From Pseudomonas sp. ADAK18 (GTDB lineage: Bacteria; Pseudomonadota; Gammaproteobacteria; Pseudomonadales; Pseudomonadaceae), in NCBI RefSeq assembly GCF_012935695.1, contig NZ_CP052859.1, forward strand, positions 4,133,001-4,197,000: a DNA stretch of 64,000 bases, read 5' to 3'. The notes under the pieces are model-generated. The model saw nothing but the letters and a program-made list of their open reading frames with translations, was not told the origin of the DNA and did no database searches. The translations under genes and the position numbers were made by a program. Position 1 is the first letter of the stretch. Each line of letters opens with the position of its first letter. This document shows, piece after piece, positions 30,485 through 39,138 of this stretch.

Positions 30485-32008
30485 ATGACCGTGATCAAGC
30501 AAGACGACCTGATTCAGAGCGTTGCCGACGCCCTGCAGTTCATTTCCTATTACCACCCCGTTGACTTCATCCAGGCCATGCACGAAGCCTACCTGCGCGA
30601 AGAGTCGCCAGCGGCCCGTGACTCCATGGCACAGATCCTGATCAACTCGCGCATGTGTGCCACCGGCCACCGCCCGATTTGCCAGGACACCGGGATCGTC
30701 ACCGTATTTGTACGTGTAGGTATGGACGTGCGCTGGGATGGCGCCACCATGAGCCTGGACGACATGATCAACCAAGGCGTGCGCCAGGCTTACAACCTGC
30801 CGGAAAACGTCCTGCGGGCCTCGATCCTTGCCGACCCGGCAGGCGCGCGCAAAAACACCAAGGACAACACCCCTGCGGTGATCCACTACTCCATCGTCCC
30901 GGGTAACACTGTGGAAGTGGACGTGGCAGCCAAGGGCGGCGGCTCCGAGAACAAGTCGAAAATGGCCATGCTCAACCCGTCCGACTCGATCGTCGACTGG
31001 GTGCTCAAGACCGTTCCGACCATGGGCGCCGGCTGGTGCCCACCGGGCATGCTGGGCATCGGCATCGGCGGCACCGCCGAGAAAGCCGCAGTGATGGCCA
31101 AGGAAGTGTTGATGGAATCCATCGACATCCATGAGCTGAAAAAGCGTGGCCCGTCCAACCGTATCGAAGAGATGCGCCTGGAACTGTTCGAGAAGGTCAA
31201 CCAACTGGGCATTGGTGCTCAGGGCCTGGGTGGCCTGACCACCGTGCTCGACGTGAAGATCATGGACTACCCGACTCACGCGGCCTCCTTGCCGGTGTGC
31301 ATGATCCCGAACTGTGCCGCTACCCGTCACGCGCACTTCGTGCTCGACGGTTCCGGCCCGGCCTCGCTGGAAGCGCCACCGCTGGACGCCTACCCGGAAA
31401 TCGTCTGGGAAGCCGGCCCGTCGGCCCGTCGCGTCAACCTCGACACCCTGACCCCGGAAGACGTACAGAGCTGGAAACCGGGCGAAACCGTGTTGCTCAA
31501 CGGCAAGATGCTCACCGGCCGCGACGCCGCGCACAAGCGCATGGTCGAGATGCTGAACAAGGGCGAAACCCTGCCGGTGGACCTCAAGGGTCGCTTTATC
31601 TACTACGTCGGCCCGGTTGATCCGGTACGCGAAGAAGTCGTCGGGCCAGCCGGTCCGACCACGGCCACACGGATGGACAAGTTCACCCGCCAGATCCTCG
31701 AGCAAACCGGCTTGTTGGGCATGATCGGCAAATCCGAGCGCGGCCCAACCGCTATCGAAGCGATCAAGGACCACAAGGCCGTTTACCTGATGGCTGTCGG
31801 CGGCGCGGCTTACCTGGTGGCCCAAGCCATCAAGAAATCCCGCGTGGTGGCTTTCGCTGAACTGGGCATGGAAGCGATCTACGAGTTCGACGTGAAAGAC
31901 ATGCCGGTGACCGTTGCGGTGGACAGCAAGGGTGAATCGGTACACATCACAGGTCCTGCCATCTGGCAGAAAAAGATCAGTGAGAGCCTGGCGGTAGAAG
32001 TGCAGTAA
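30485..32008 (+). CDS. fumA: Fumarate hydratase class I (4Fe-4S)
   Basis: This 507-residue enzyme interconverts fumarate and malate in the citric acid cycle. Class I enzymes bind an oxygen-sensitive 4Fe-4S cluster through three cysteines, which I see in RPICQDTGIV, GAGWCPPGML and MIPNCAATRHAHF. The C-terminal half begins near LDTLTPEDVQSWKPGE and contains GRDAAHKRMVEML. The start ATG has GAGGAG 9-10 bases upstream; ten further codons are open upstream but lack a better site. A clear terminator follows. E. coli has FumA and FumB of this class; the symbol here is generic. Confidence 0.96.
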   Translation: MTVIKQDDLIQSVADALQFISYYHPVDFIQAMHEAYLREESPAARDSMAQILINSRMCATGHRPICQDTGIVTVFVRVGMDVRWDGATMSLDDMINQGVRQAYNLPENVLRASILADPAGARKNTKDNTPAVIHYSIVPGNTVEVDVAAKGGGSENKSKMAMLNPSDSIVDWVLKTVPTMGAGWCPPGMLGIGIGGTAEKAAVMAKEVLMESIDIHELKKRGPSNRIEEMRLELFEKVNQLGIGAQGLGGLTTVLDVKIMDYPTHAASLPVCMIPNCAATRHAHFVLDGSGPASLEAPPLDAYPEIVWEAGPSARRVNLDTLTPEDVQSWKPGETVLLNGKMLTGRDAAHKRMVEMLNKGETLPVDLKGRFIYYVGPVDPVREEVVGPAGPTTATRMDKFTRQILEQTGLLGMIGKSERGPTAIEAIKDHKAVYLMAVGGAAYLVAQAIKKSRVVAFAELGMEAIYEFDVKDMPVTVAVDSKGESVHITGPAIWQKKISESLAVEVQ

Positions 32009-32026
32009 GCATTTCCCCTGCTGGAT

Positions 32027-32056
32027 AAAAAGGCGACCGATACGGTCGCCTTTTTT
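32027..32056 (+). terminator. Intrinsic terminator of fumarase
   Basis: A GC-rich stem (32032-32039 with 32043-32050) has flanking A5 and T6 tracts. It lies 18 bases after the stop. Confidence 0.92.
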
Positions 32057-32091
32057 ATGCCTACACATTCTGACGATGGTGAAAGTTTTCA

Positions 32092-32185
32092 CTGTGGCGA
32101 GCGGGCTTGCCCGCGTTGGACTGCGTAGCAGTTCCATTTTGGGGGCCCCTACGCGCCCCAACGCGAGCAAGCTCGCTCGCCACAG
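32092..32185. repeat. REP-like inverted repeat of the CTGTGGCGAGCGGGC type
   Basis: Left end CTGTGGCGAGCGGGCTTGCC and right end GCAAGCTCGCTCGCCACAG pair imperfectly, with inner arms around TGCGTAGCAG. It belongs to a different subfamily from the GTGGGAGCGGG repeats. Confidence 0.75.
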
Positions 32186-32264
32186 GTACTCCTCGGGACT
32201 CACCACAACAGCAACGCCACGCATGCTATGGTGCTCGCCCCTAATTACCCCCGTTCATCTGCAT

Positions 32265-34031
32265 ATGATCGCGATTCCCCGCCCATTGCGTTTGACCCTC
32301 TACACCCTGCTGATCGTCGCCGGCGCCGTGCTCGCTGCCGGCCTGGCGATGCGTCACGCTGAACGCCAGACCCTGGTAGACGATGCCGCCCGCGCCAATC
32401 AACAACTTGGGCTGTACGGCAACTCCCTGCATACCCTGATCGAACGCTACCGCGCCCTGCCCGCCGTGCTGGCCCTGGACTCGGAAATGATCAGCGCCTT
32501 GAAGGGCCCGTTGGACGCCGCGACGCAGGACCTGCTCAACCACAAACTGGAACGCATCAACGGCGCAGCCCAGTCTTCAACCCTGGAATTGATGGATCGC
32601 ACCGGCCTGGCCGTGGCCGCCAGCAACTGGAACTTGCCCAGCAGTTATGTCGGACACAACTACGCGTTTCGCCCGTATTTCAGCCAAACCCTGAGCCAGG
32701 GCACGGGGCGCTTTTACGCCGTGGGGGTGACCACCGGCATTCCGGGTTATTTCCTCTCAAGCGCGGTCCTGGATGAACACCAGCAGTTCCTCGGCGCCAT
32801 GGTGGTCAAGCTGGAGTTTCCGGAGCTGGAGCGCGAGTGGGCTCAGGGCAACGATCTGCTACTGGTCAGCGATGCGCGAGGCATTGTGTTTATCGCCAAT
32901 CAGCCGGGCTGGCGCTATCGCGCCTTGCGTCCGCTGTCGGACAGTGACCACGCCGAACTCAAGGCTACCCGGCAATACGACAAGAAGCAGCTGCTGCCCC
33001 TGGACACCCAGGCCTTGCAGCGCTTTGACGACAACAGCCACCTGATGCGCGTCGATGGCCCCGAGGGCCGCACCGACTACCTCTGGGAATCCCTGCCGCT
33101 GAAAGCGGAAGGCTGGACCCTGCATCTGTTACGCAAGCCGCAACTGGCAGCCGAGGAACAGCGCAATGCGGGCCTCGCCGCCGCTGGGCTGTGGCTGACG
33201 CTGGTGTTCCTATTGCTGTTTCTGAGCCAGCGCTGGCGCCTGGCCCGCTTGCGCCAGCGCAGCCGGGAAGAACTTGAGCAACTGGTAGAAGAACGTACCC
33301 GCGACCTGCGCACCGCCCAGGATGGCCTGGTGCAGTCGGCCAAGCTGGCAGCGCTGGGCCAGATGTCCGCGGCCCTGGCCCATGAGATCAACCAACCGCT
33401 GACCGCCCAGCGCATGCAACTGGCGACGCTGCGGCTACTACTGGATCACGGCCGCGTGGATGACGCCTACAAGGCGCTGACACCGCTGGACGACATGCTC
33501 ACCCGCATGGCCGCCCTCACCGGCCACCTCAAGACCTTTGCCCGCAAAAGCCCCAGCGGGCTGCGCGAACGTCTGGACCTGGCAACGGTGGTGGATCAGT
33601 CGCTGCATTTGCTCGACGCTCGCCTGCGGGACGAATCCATCGGCGCAGTGCTGGACCTGACCCGCCCAGCCTGGGTGCGCGGCGATGCGATCCGTCTGGA
33701 ACAGGTGCTGATCAACCTACTGCGCAATGCCCTGGACGCCATGGCCGACAAACCGCGCAAACGCCTGGAAATTCGCCTGCACACGGATCAACAACTGTGG
33801 CGCCTGACCGTCAGCGACAGCGGCGGTGGCATTGCCGAAGATCATCTCAGCAACGTGTTTGACCCATTCTTCACCACTAAACCGGTGGGTGACGGGCTCG
33901 GCCTGGGGCTCGCGGTGTCCTACGCTATCGTCCACGAACTGGGCGGCCGCCTGAGCGCCGCCAACCAGGGTGACGGCGCGATCTTCACCCTCACCCTGCC
34001 CATCGCCCTGGAGACGCCAGACCTATGTTGA
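32265..34031 (+). CDS. DctB-like sensor histidine kinase
   Basis: This 588-residue kinase has a first helix at about 13-33 and a large periplasmic dCache domain with parts typical of dicarboxylate sensors (SSYVGHNYAFRPYFSQTL, GVTTGIPGYFLSSAVL). A second helix lies near 307-326, then a coiled coil, HisKA with ALAHEINQPLTAQRM, and an ATPase domain with VLINLLRNALDAM and GDGLGLGLAVSYAI. DctB senses C4-dicarboxylates, but the neighbouring KgtP-like transporter suggests that 2-oxoglutarate or glutarate may be sensed, as reported for MifS in P. aeruginosa. ATG 32265 is preferred because the upstream open frame runs through a REP repeat. It overlaps the regulator gene. Confidence 0.9.
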   Translation: MIAIPRPLRLTLYTLLIVAGAVLAAGLAMRHAERQTLVDDAARANQQLGLYGNSLHTLIERYRALPAVLALDSEMISALKGPLDAATQDLLNHKLERINGAAQSSTLELMDRTGLAVAASNWNLPSSYVGHNYAFRPYFSQTLSQGTGRFYAVGVTTGIPGYFLSSAVLDEHQQFLGAMVVKLEFPELEREWAQGNDLLLVSDARGIVFIANQPGWRYRALRPLSDSDHAELKATRQYDKKQLLPLDTQALQRFDDNSHLMRVDGPEGRTDYLWESLPLKAEGWTLHLLRKPQLAAEEQRNAGLAAAGLWLTLVFLLLFLSQRWRLARLRQRSREELEQLVEERTRDLRTAQDGLVQSAKLAALGQMSAALAHEINQPLTAQRMQLATLRLLLDHGRVDDAYKALTPLDDMLTRMAALTGHLKTFARKSPSGLRERLDLATVVDQSLHLLDARLRDESIGAVLDLTRPAWVRGDAIRLEQVLINLLRNALDAMADKPRKRLEIRLHTDQQLWRLTVSDSGGGIAEDHLSNVFDPFFTTKPVGDGLGLGLAVSYAIVHELGGRLSAANQGDGAIFTLTLPIALETPDLC

Positions 34032-35350
34032 ACGCGGTGATTGTGGTCGATGACGAAGCCAGCATCCGCACGGCCGTTGAGCAATGGCTGAGCCTGGCGG
34101 GCTTCGAAGTGCAGCTGTTCAGCCGTGCCGAGGAATGCCTGCAGCAGTTGCCCAGGGATTTCCCCGGGGTAATCCTCAGCGATGTGCGTATGCCGGGGCT
34201 CAGTGGCCTGGAGTTATTGGCTGAGGTACAACGGCGCGATACCGACCTGCCGGTGATCCTGCTCACCGGCCACGGTGATGTGCCGATGGCGGTGGAGGCC
34301 ATGCGCGACGGCGCCTACGATTTCCTGGAAAAACCCTTCAGCCCCGAGGCCCTGCTCAGCAGCCTGCGCCGAGCGCTGGACAAGCGCGGGTTGGTCCTGG
34401 AAAACCGTCGCCTGCATCAACAGGCTGATCACCGGGCCAAGTTGGACGCAAGCCTGCTCGGCGTCTCCCGCAGCTTGCAGAACCTGCGTCGGCAAGTGCT
34501 GGACCTGGCGACCCTGCCGGTCAATGTGTTGATCCGTGGCGAGACCGGCAGCGGTAAAGAACTGGTTGCCCGTTGCCTGCATGATTTCGGGCCCCGGGCG
34601 AAGAAGCCGTTTGTGGCATTGAACTGCGCGGCGATTCCAGAGCAGTTGTTCGAAGCCGAGCTGTTCGGCCATGAAAGCGGCGCCTTCACCGGCGCCCAGG
34701 GCAAGCGTATTGGCAAACTGGAATATGCCGATGGCGGGACACTGTTTCTCGATGAAATCGAAAGCATGCCCTTGGCCCAGCAGGTGAAGTTGCTGCGGGT
34801 GTTGCAAGAGCAGAAGCTCGAACGCCTAGGTTCCAACCAGAGCATCAAAGTGGATTTGCGGATCATTGCCGCGACCAAGCCGGACCTCCTGGACGAAGCA
34901 CGAGCCGGGCGCTTTCGCGAGGACTTGGCGTATCGGCTGAACGTCGCGCAGTTGCGCCTGCCGCCGTTGCGCGAGCGTCGGGAAGATATTCCGCTGCTGT
35001 TCGAACACTTCGCACAAAGTGCCGCCGAGCGTCTGGGCCGCAGCTTTGCGCCACTGAGTGGGCCACAGTTGGGGCGACTGCTCAGCCATGACTGGCCGGG
35101 CAATGTGCGTGAGTTGGCCAACGTCGCCGAGCGCCAAGTGTTGGGGCTTGGTGAACCAGAGCCGGAAGGAATCGAGGCTGGGCAATCGCTGGCGGCGCAA
35201 CAGGAAGCCTTTGAAGCTCACTGCCTGAAAGCGGCACTGACCCGACACAAAGGCGATATCAAGGCGGTGCTGGCGGAGTTGCAACTGCCACGGCGTACCT
35301 TTAATGAAAAGATGCAGCGGCACGGGTTGGCGCGGGAGACGTTTCTCTAG
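34025..35350 (+). CDS. DctD-like sigma-54-dependent response regulator
   Basis: This 441-residue NtrC-family activator has a receiver domain with D53 as phospho-acceptor (VILSDVRMPG). The AAA+ domain has Walker A GETGSGKE, the sigma-54 contact loop GAFTGA (in HESGAFTGAQGK) and Walker B GGTLFLDEIES. The C-terminal Fis-type helix-turn-helix is near residues 400-435 (ALTRHKGDIKAVLAELQLPR). It overlaps the kinase gene by 7 bases. Its likely target is the transporter gene next door, which has a sigma-54 promoter and two upstream dyads. DctD and MifR are the closest described families; I cannot decide between them. Confidence 0.93.
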   Translation: MLNAVIVVDDEASIRTAVEQWLSLAGFEVQLFSRAEECLQQLPRDFPGVILSDVRMPGLSGLELLAEVQRRDTDLPVILLTGHGDVPMAVEAMRDGAYDFLEKPFSPEALLSSLRRALDKRGLVLENRRLHQQADHRAKLDASLLGVSRSLQNLRRQVLDLATLPVNVLIRGETGSGKELVARCLHDFGPRAKKPFVALNCAAIPEQLFEAELFGHESGAFTGAQGKRIGKLEYADGGTLFLDEIESMPLAQQVKLLRVLQEQKLERLGSNQSIKVDLRIIAATKPDLLDEARAGRFREDLAYRLNVAQLRLPPLRERREDIPLLFEHFAQSAAERLGRSFAPLSGPQLGRLLSHDWPGNVRELANVAERQVLGLGEPEPEGIEAGQSLAAQQEAFEAHCLKAALTRHKGDIKAVLAELQLPRRTFNEKMQRHGLARETFL

Positions 35351-35373
35351 GCTGACGTTGTGTTGCCCGCAAG

Positions 35374-35468
35374 GGCCTCATCGCAGGCAAGCCAGCTCCC
35401 ACCTTTGACCGAGTTGCCAGCAACAGCACCGATCAAATGTGGGAGCCGGGCTTGCCCGCGATGGGGCC
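35374..35468. repeat. REP-type inverted repeat
   Basis: GGCCTCATCGCAGGCAAGCC and CGGGCTTGCCCGCGATGGGG are imperfect inverted copies about 50 bases apart. It fills the left part of the 315-base gap before the transporter gene. Confidence 0.78.
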
Positions 35469-35498
35469 ATTAAAGACAGCCCACCCCTCAGGCCGTTG

Positions 35499-35544
35499 AG
35501 CGGATTTCCGCCTACCTCATCCAAAACATCAGCGACTTTCCGCT
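35499..35544 (+). promoter_or_regulatory. Two putative enhancer-binding sites upstream of the transporter
   Basis: AGCGGATTTCCGCC (35499-35512, with perfect 5-bp arms) and AGCGACTTTCCGCT (35531-35544) match at 11 of 14 positions. Their centres are 32 bp apart, about three helical turns. They lie 43-105 bases upstream of the -24/-12 promoter, the usual place for NtrC-type activator sites. Confidence 0.55.
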
Positions 35545-35586
35545 CAATAAAATCCTGTAACCCTTCTAGACCGGGCCTTCATCAGC

Positions 35587-35603
35587 TTGGCACAGCTCCT
35601 GCT
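35587..35603 (+). promoter_or_regulatory. Sigma-54 (-24/-12) promoter of the transporter gene
   Basis: TTGGCACAGCTCCTGCT matches YTGGCACGRNNNTTGCW at all but two positions. The invariant GG (35589-35590) and GC (35601-35602) are exactly 10 bases apart, as required. The gene starts 62 bases beyond. Confidence 0.72.
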
Positions 35604-35665
35604 ATAGCCCGAGCAGGCTGCGCTTGCGCGCGCTCCACAAAAACAATTAGATGAAGGATCCTTCA

Positions 35666-36985
35666 ATGGATAACTCCAACTCCCTGCCTCTAGGGTCGGC
35701 GGCTGCGCCGGCAAAAGAACGCACCACTTCCAGCCGGATCAAGTCGATTTTCAGTGGCTCGGTCGGCAACATGGTCGAGTGGTACGACTGGTACGTCTAC
35801 GCCGCTTTCTCGCTGTACTTCGCCAAAGCCTTCTTCCCCAAAGGCGACACCACCGCCCAACTGCTCAACACCGCCGCGATCTTCGCCGTGGGCTTCCTGA
35901 TGCGCCCTATCGGTGGCTGGCTGATGGGCCTGTACGCCGACCGCAAGGGCCGTAAAGCTGCGCTGATGGCCTCGGTGCTGCTGATGTGCTTCGGCTCGCT
36001 GATCATCGCCCTGACCCCAGGTTATGAAACCATCGGTGTCGGCGCGCCGATCCTGTTGGTGTTCGCCCGTCTGCTACAAGGGCTGTCAGTGGGTGGCGAA
36101 TACGGTACCTCGGCCACTTACCTGAGCGAAATGGCGACCAAGGAACGTCGCGGCTTCTTCTCCAGCTTCCAGTACGTGACCCTGATCTCCGGCCAGCTCA
36201 TCGCCCTCGGCGTGCTGATTGTGCTGCAACAAACGCTGACCACCGAGCAACTGTACGACTGGGGCTGGCGTATTCCGTTCGTCATCGGCGCCCTCTGTGC
36301 AGTTGTTGCGCTGTACCTACGTCGCGGCATGGAAGAAACCGAGTCGTTCACCAAGAAGGAAAAAGCCAAGGAAAGCGCGATGCGCACCTTGATGCGTCAC
36401 CCCAAGGAACTGATGACCGTGGTCGGCCTGACCATGGGCGGCACCCTGGCGTTCTACACCTACACCACCTACATGCAGAAATACCTGGTGAACACCGTCG
36501 GCATGAGCATCTCCGACTCCACCACCATTTCGGCGGCCACGCTGTTTCTGTTCATGTGCCTGCAACCCATCGTCGGCGGGCTATCGGATAAGGTCGGTCG
36601 TCGGCCGATCCTGATTGCCTTCGGTATCCTGGGGACCTTGTTCACCGTACCGATCCTCACCACCTTGCACACCATCCAGAGCTGGTGGGGCGCGTTCTTC
36701 CTGATCATGGCGGCGCTGATCATTGTCAGCGGCTATACCTCGATCAACGCCGTGGTGAAGGCCGAGCTGTTCCCTACCGAAATCCGCGCCCTGGGCGTTG
36801 GCCTGCCGTATGCGCTGACCGTGTCGATCTTCGGCGGTACCGCTGAATACATCGCGCTGTGGTTCAAGAGCATCGGCATGGAAACCGGCTACTACTGGTA
36901 CGTGACCGCGTGTATTGCGGTGTCGCTGGTGGTCTATGTGACCATGAAAGACACCCGCAAGCATTCGCGGATTACCACGGACTAA
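35666..36985 (+). CDS. KgtP-like MFS transporter (2-oxoglutarate/dicarboxylate, MHS family)
   Basis: This 439-residue protein has 12 membrane helices and belongs to the metabolite:H+ symporter family. Features are SGSVGNMVEWYDWYVYAAFS in helix 1, the loop GLYADRKGRKAAL between helices 2 and 3, and RLLQGLSVGGEYGTSATYLS. These match KgtP and PcaT-type carriers of 2-oxoglutarate, glutarate or beta-ketoadipate. The start is ATG 35666, with AAGGA seven bases upstream; an ATG five codons earlier lacks a site. Its sigma-54 promoter and its neighbouring two-component system suggest substrate induction. The exact substrate is inferred. Confidence 0.87.
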   Translation: MDNSNSLPLGSAAAPAKERTTSSRIKSIFSGSVGNMVEWYDWYVYAAFSLYFAKAFFPKGDTTAQLLNTAAIFAVGFLMRPIGGWLMGLYADRKGRKAALMASVLLMCFGSLIIALTPGYETIGVGAPILLVFARLLQGLSVGGEYGTSATYLSEMATKERRGFFSSFQYVTLISGQLIALGVLIVLQQTLTTEQLYDWGWRIPFVIGALCAVVALYLRRGMEETESFTKKEKAKESAMRTLMRHPKELMTVVGLTMGGTLAFYTYTTYMQKYLVNTVGMSISDSTTISAATLFLFMCLQPIVGGLSDKVGRRPILIAFGILGTLFTVPILTTLHTIQSWWGAFFLIMAALIIVSGYTSINAVVKAELFPTEIRALGVGLPYALTVSIFGGTAEYIALWFKSIGMETGYYWYVTACIAVSLVVYVTMKDTRKHSRITTD

Positions 36986-36987
36986 AA

Positions 36988-37081
36988 AATGTGGGAGCGG
37001 GCTTGCTCGCGAATGCAGTGTGTCATTCAGCACATCAGTGACTGACACTCCGCTTTCGCGAGCAAGCCCGCTCCCACATTT
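36988..37081. repeat. REP-type inverted repeat (REPIN)
   Basis: AATGTGGGAGCGGGCTTGCT and AGCAAGCCCGCTCCCACATT are inverted copies about 50 bases apart, just after the transporter stop and between convergent genes. Confidence 0.88.
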
Positions 37082-37112
37082 CGATCTCATCGTTTGACGA
37101 ATCGCACCTACC

Positions 37113-37868
37113 TCAAGACAACTCTGCAACCCCCTGCTGCCCATACCGGCGTTGCGCATACGATGCCCCGGCAATCATCACCACCAGTACCACCGCCAAC
37201 ACTGCCGACGAACCGATGGTGCCGAAATCCAGCCCACCCTTTTCAAGGGGTTTGGTCAGGAAGTCGCCCAACGTTGCGCCGAACGGTCGGGTCAACACAA
37301 ACGCCACCCAGAACAGCAACACCGACGAAATCTTCGTGAAGTACTTGAGCAACACCACCACCGCGATACTCGCGCCGATCAGCAAGGCACCACCGGCAAA
37401 GCCAAGCCCTGAATCGTCGGCGAGGAAATCCCCCAGCGCAGTACCCAAGGTGTTGGAGAACAGGATCGCCATCCAGTAGAACAACTCACCACGAAAGGTC
37501 TGGACCTTGTTCACGTTCAGCGAGTCGCCGCTGACGCGCCACAGGGCAAAGATCGCCACCAGAATCGAGATCAGGATCAGGGATCCTGTGGCATAACCGA
37601 GGCCCAAGGTGCGGTCCATAAAGTCCGACATGGTGGTGCCGGCGGTGCTGGTGGACAGGATCACGATCCAGTACAGCACCGGGTTGTAGGTTTTCGACCA
37701 GAGTTGCGTCACCAGGGTGACCAGAAACACGCTGATCAGGATCATCGAGCTGATGGCATAACCGACATTCAGGGTCATCGACAGCAAGTCCCCGGCGGTT
37801 TCGCCCAGGGTCGTCGCGCAGATTTTCATGACCCAGAACGCCAGGGTTATCTGAGGAAGTTTGTTCAT
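37113..37868 (-). CDS. COG4705-type membrane protein with four internal repeats
   Basis: This 251-residue protein is almost entirely hydrophobic, with about seven or eight membrane helices. A repeated unit occurs four times: GETAGDLLSMTLNVGYAISS, GTTMSDFMDRTLGLGYATGS, GTALGDFLADDSGLGFAGGA and GATLGDFLTKPLEKGGLDFG. Each has a small-residue turn, an acidic residue in the membrane and a following helix. The function of this family is not known to me; the conserved Asp residues suggest ion movement, but this is inference. The start MNKLPQITLAF at 37868 is chosen because GGAG precedes it; a longer upstream frame is unsupported. It is divergent from the flavin-reductase-like gene. Confidence 0.78.
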   Translation of the reverse strand: MNKLPQITLAFWVMKICATTLGETAGDLLSMTLNVGYAISSMILISVFLVTLVTQLWSKTYNPVLYWIVILSTSTAGTTMSDFMDRTLGLGYATGSLILISILVAIFALWRVSGDSLNVNKVQTFRGELFYWMAILFSNTLGTALGDFLADDSGLGFAGGALLIGASIAVVVLLKYFTKISSVLLFWVAFVLTRPFGATLGDFLTKPLEKGGLDFGTIGSSAVLAVVLVVMIAGASYAQRRYGQQGVAELS

Positions 37869-38070
37869 GACGCAGAAGGCTCCAGAGTTCAGTCTTGAAG
37901 GCCGACGCAGAGGGGGGTGTCGACCTGGCGCGCAGACTGAACGCAGGGCTGTGAAAAATAGGTGGGCAGCGTATGAAAATTCCATGTTCCGTAGCAGACA
38001 CCGGTGGAAATCCCTCGCCACGGCTTGCACTATGATGCCCTTCCAGAACCGCCCAGCAGGAACCCCGGCC

Positions 38071-38691
38071 ATGTCCGACGATATCCATTTCTACGAACCC
38101 GCCAACGGCCACGGCCTGCCCCATGACCCGTTCAATGCCATCGTCGGCCCGCGACCGATTGGCTGGATTTCTTCCCAGGACCGCGAAGGCCGCCTGAACC
38201 TGGCGCCCTACAGCTTCTTCAACGCCTTCAACTACATTCCGCCGATCATTGGCTTTTCCAGTGTCGGGCGCAAAGACAGCCTGAACAACATTGAGCAGAC
38301 CGGCGAGTTCGTCTGGAACCTGGCCACCCGTCCGCTGGCCGAGCAGATGAACCAGAGCTGCGCGCCCGTGTCACCCGAGGTCAACGAGTTCGAATTGTCC
38401 GGCCTGACGCCAGTGGCCTCAAAAGTGATTGCCGTGCCTCGGGTAGGCGAGAGCCCGGTGTCGTTCGAATGCAAGGTGACGCAGATCATTCAGTTGCAGC
38501 GAGCCGACAAGGAGTTGGTACCCACTTGGCTGGTGCTCGGCGAAGTGGTCGCCGTGCACATCGCCAAGTGGTTGCTCAAGGATGGGGTGTACGACACCGC
38601 CGCCGCCGAGCCAATTCTGCGCGGCGGCGGCCCGGCGGATTACTTCCAGTTGGGGCCTGAGGCCTTGTTCAAGATGTACCGGCCACGTTGA
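38071..38691 (+). CDS. Flavin-reductase-like FMN-binding split-barrel protein
   Basis: This 206-residue protein has the fold of FMN-binding flavin reductases. Conserved parts are AIVGPRPIGWISSQDREGRL, NLAPYSFFNAFNYIPPIIGF and RKDSLNNIEQTGEFVWNL. The phosphate-binding and flavin-binding turns are intact. No monooxygenase partner is adjacent. Family members reduce FMN for two-component oxygenases, and others have unknown roles. The start ATG is the first with the correct N-terminus (MSDDIHFYEP); the upstream open frame overlaps the divergent gene's leader. Confidence 0.85.
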   Translation: MSDDIHFYEPANGHGLPHDPFNAIVGPRPIGWISSQDREGRLNLAPYSFFNAFNYIPPIIGFSSVGRKDSLNNIEQTGEFVWNLATRPLAEQMNQSCAPVSPEVNEFELSGLTPVASKVIAVPRVGESPVSFECKVTQIIQLQRADKELVPTWLVLGEVVAVHIAKWLLKDGVYDTAAAEPILRGGGPADYFQLGPEALFKMYRPR

Positions 38692-38721
38692 ATGGATTGC
38701 TATCTACCTGACAAAACAAAT

Positions 38722-38820
38722 CAGAGTGGGAGCTGGCTTGCCTGCGATGGCGGTGTATCAGTCGGCACATTTGGCAACTGACACACCGCTATCGCGGGCA
38801 AGCCCGGCCCCCACATTTGA
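38722..38820. repeat. REP-type inverted repeat
   Basis: AGTGGGAGCTGGCTTGCCTG and, at the right, GCGGGCAAGCCCGGCCCCCA are imperfect inverted copies, with inner arms CGGTGTATCAGTC and ACTGACACACCG. It lies between convergent genes. Confidence 0.78.
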
Positions 38821-38850
38821 TTTTCGTTGCCTGGTAGTCAGTGCTCGGTT

Positions 38851-39096
38851 TCAGCTGGCAACAGCAGCCCAGGTCAACTGACCGTCTTCATCAACGTCGA
38901 TCAAGCGCTCAAGTTGCTGGGCAGCAGCGTCGTCGGCGTCATCGGCAGTCTTGAACTTCTGGCCATCAAGGATCTTGTGAAAGCGCGGTGCGCCCATGCC
39001 ATCCAGTGCCTTGACGGCGACGGCGGCGCTGTAGCCACCTTCTCCCGGCACTACGGCGGAAACGGCTTCGTGGTGGGCAAACTCTTTACGTGCCAT
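38851..39096 (-). CDS. Small hypothetical protein (81 residues)
   Basis: The protein begins MARKEFAHHEAVSAVVPGEG and contains VKALDGMGAPRFHKILDGQK and an acidic tail (LIDVDEDGQLTWAAVAS). It has no signal peptide or membrane helix. AGGA lies about 8 bases before the ATG, and an upstream part of the open frame (MFRMANF) has no site. It is 42 bases downstream of the monooxygenase-fold gene on the same strand. I do not recognise a family. Confidence 0.7.
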   Translation of the reverse strand: MARKEFAHHEAVSAVVPGEGGYSAAVAVKALDGMGAPRFHKILDGQKFKTADDADDAAAQQLERLIDVDEDGQLTWAAVAS

Positions 39097-39138
39097 GTTG
39101 CGGGTCCTGGCCAATGGAAAGTTGGCCATTCTAAACAC

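Noticed and set aside
30290..32224. A 644-codon frame on the minus strand opposite fumarase
   Set aside because: Covers the whole fumarase gene and repeats around it; composition typical of antisense shadow; no ribosome site.
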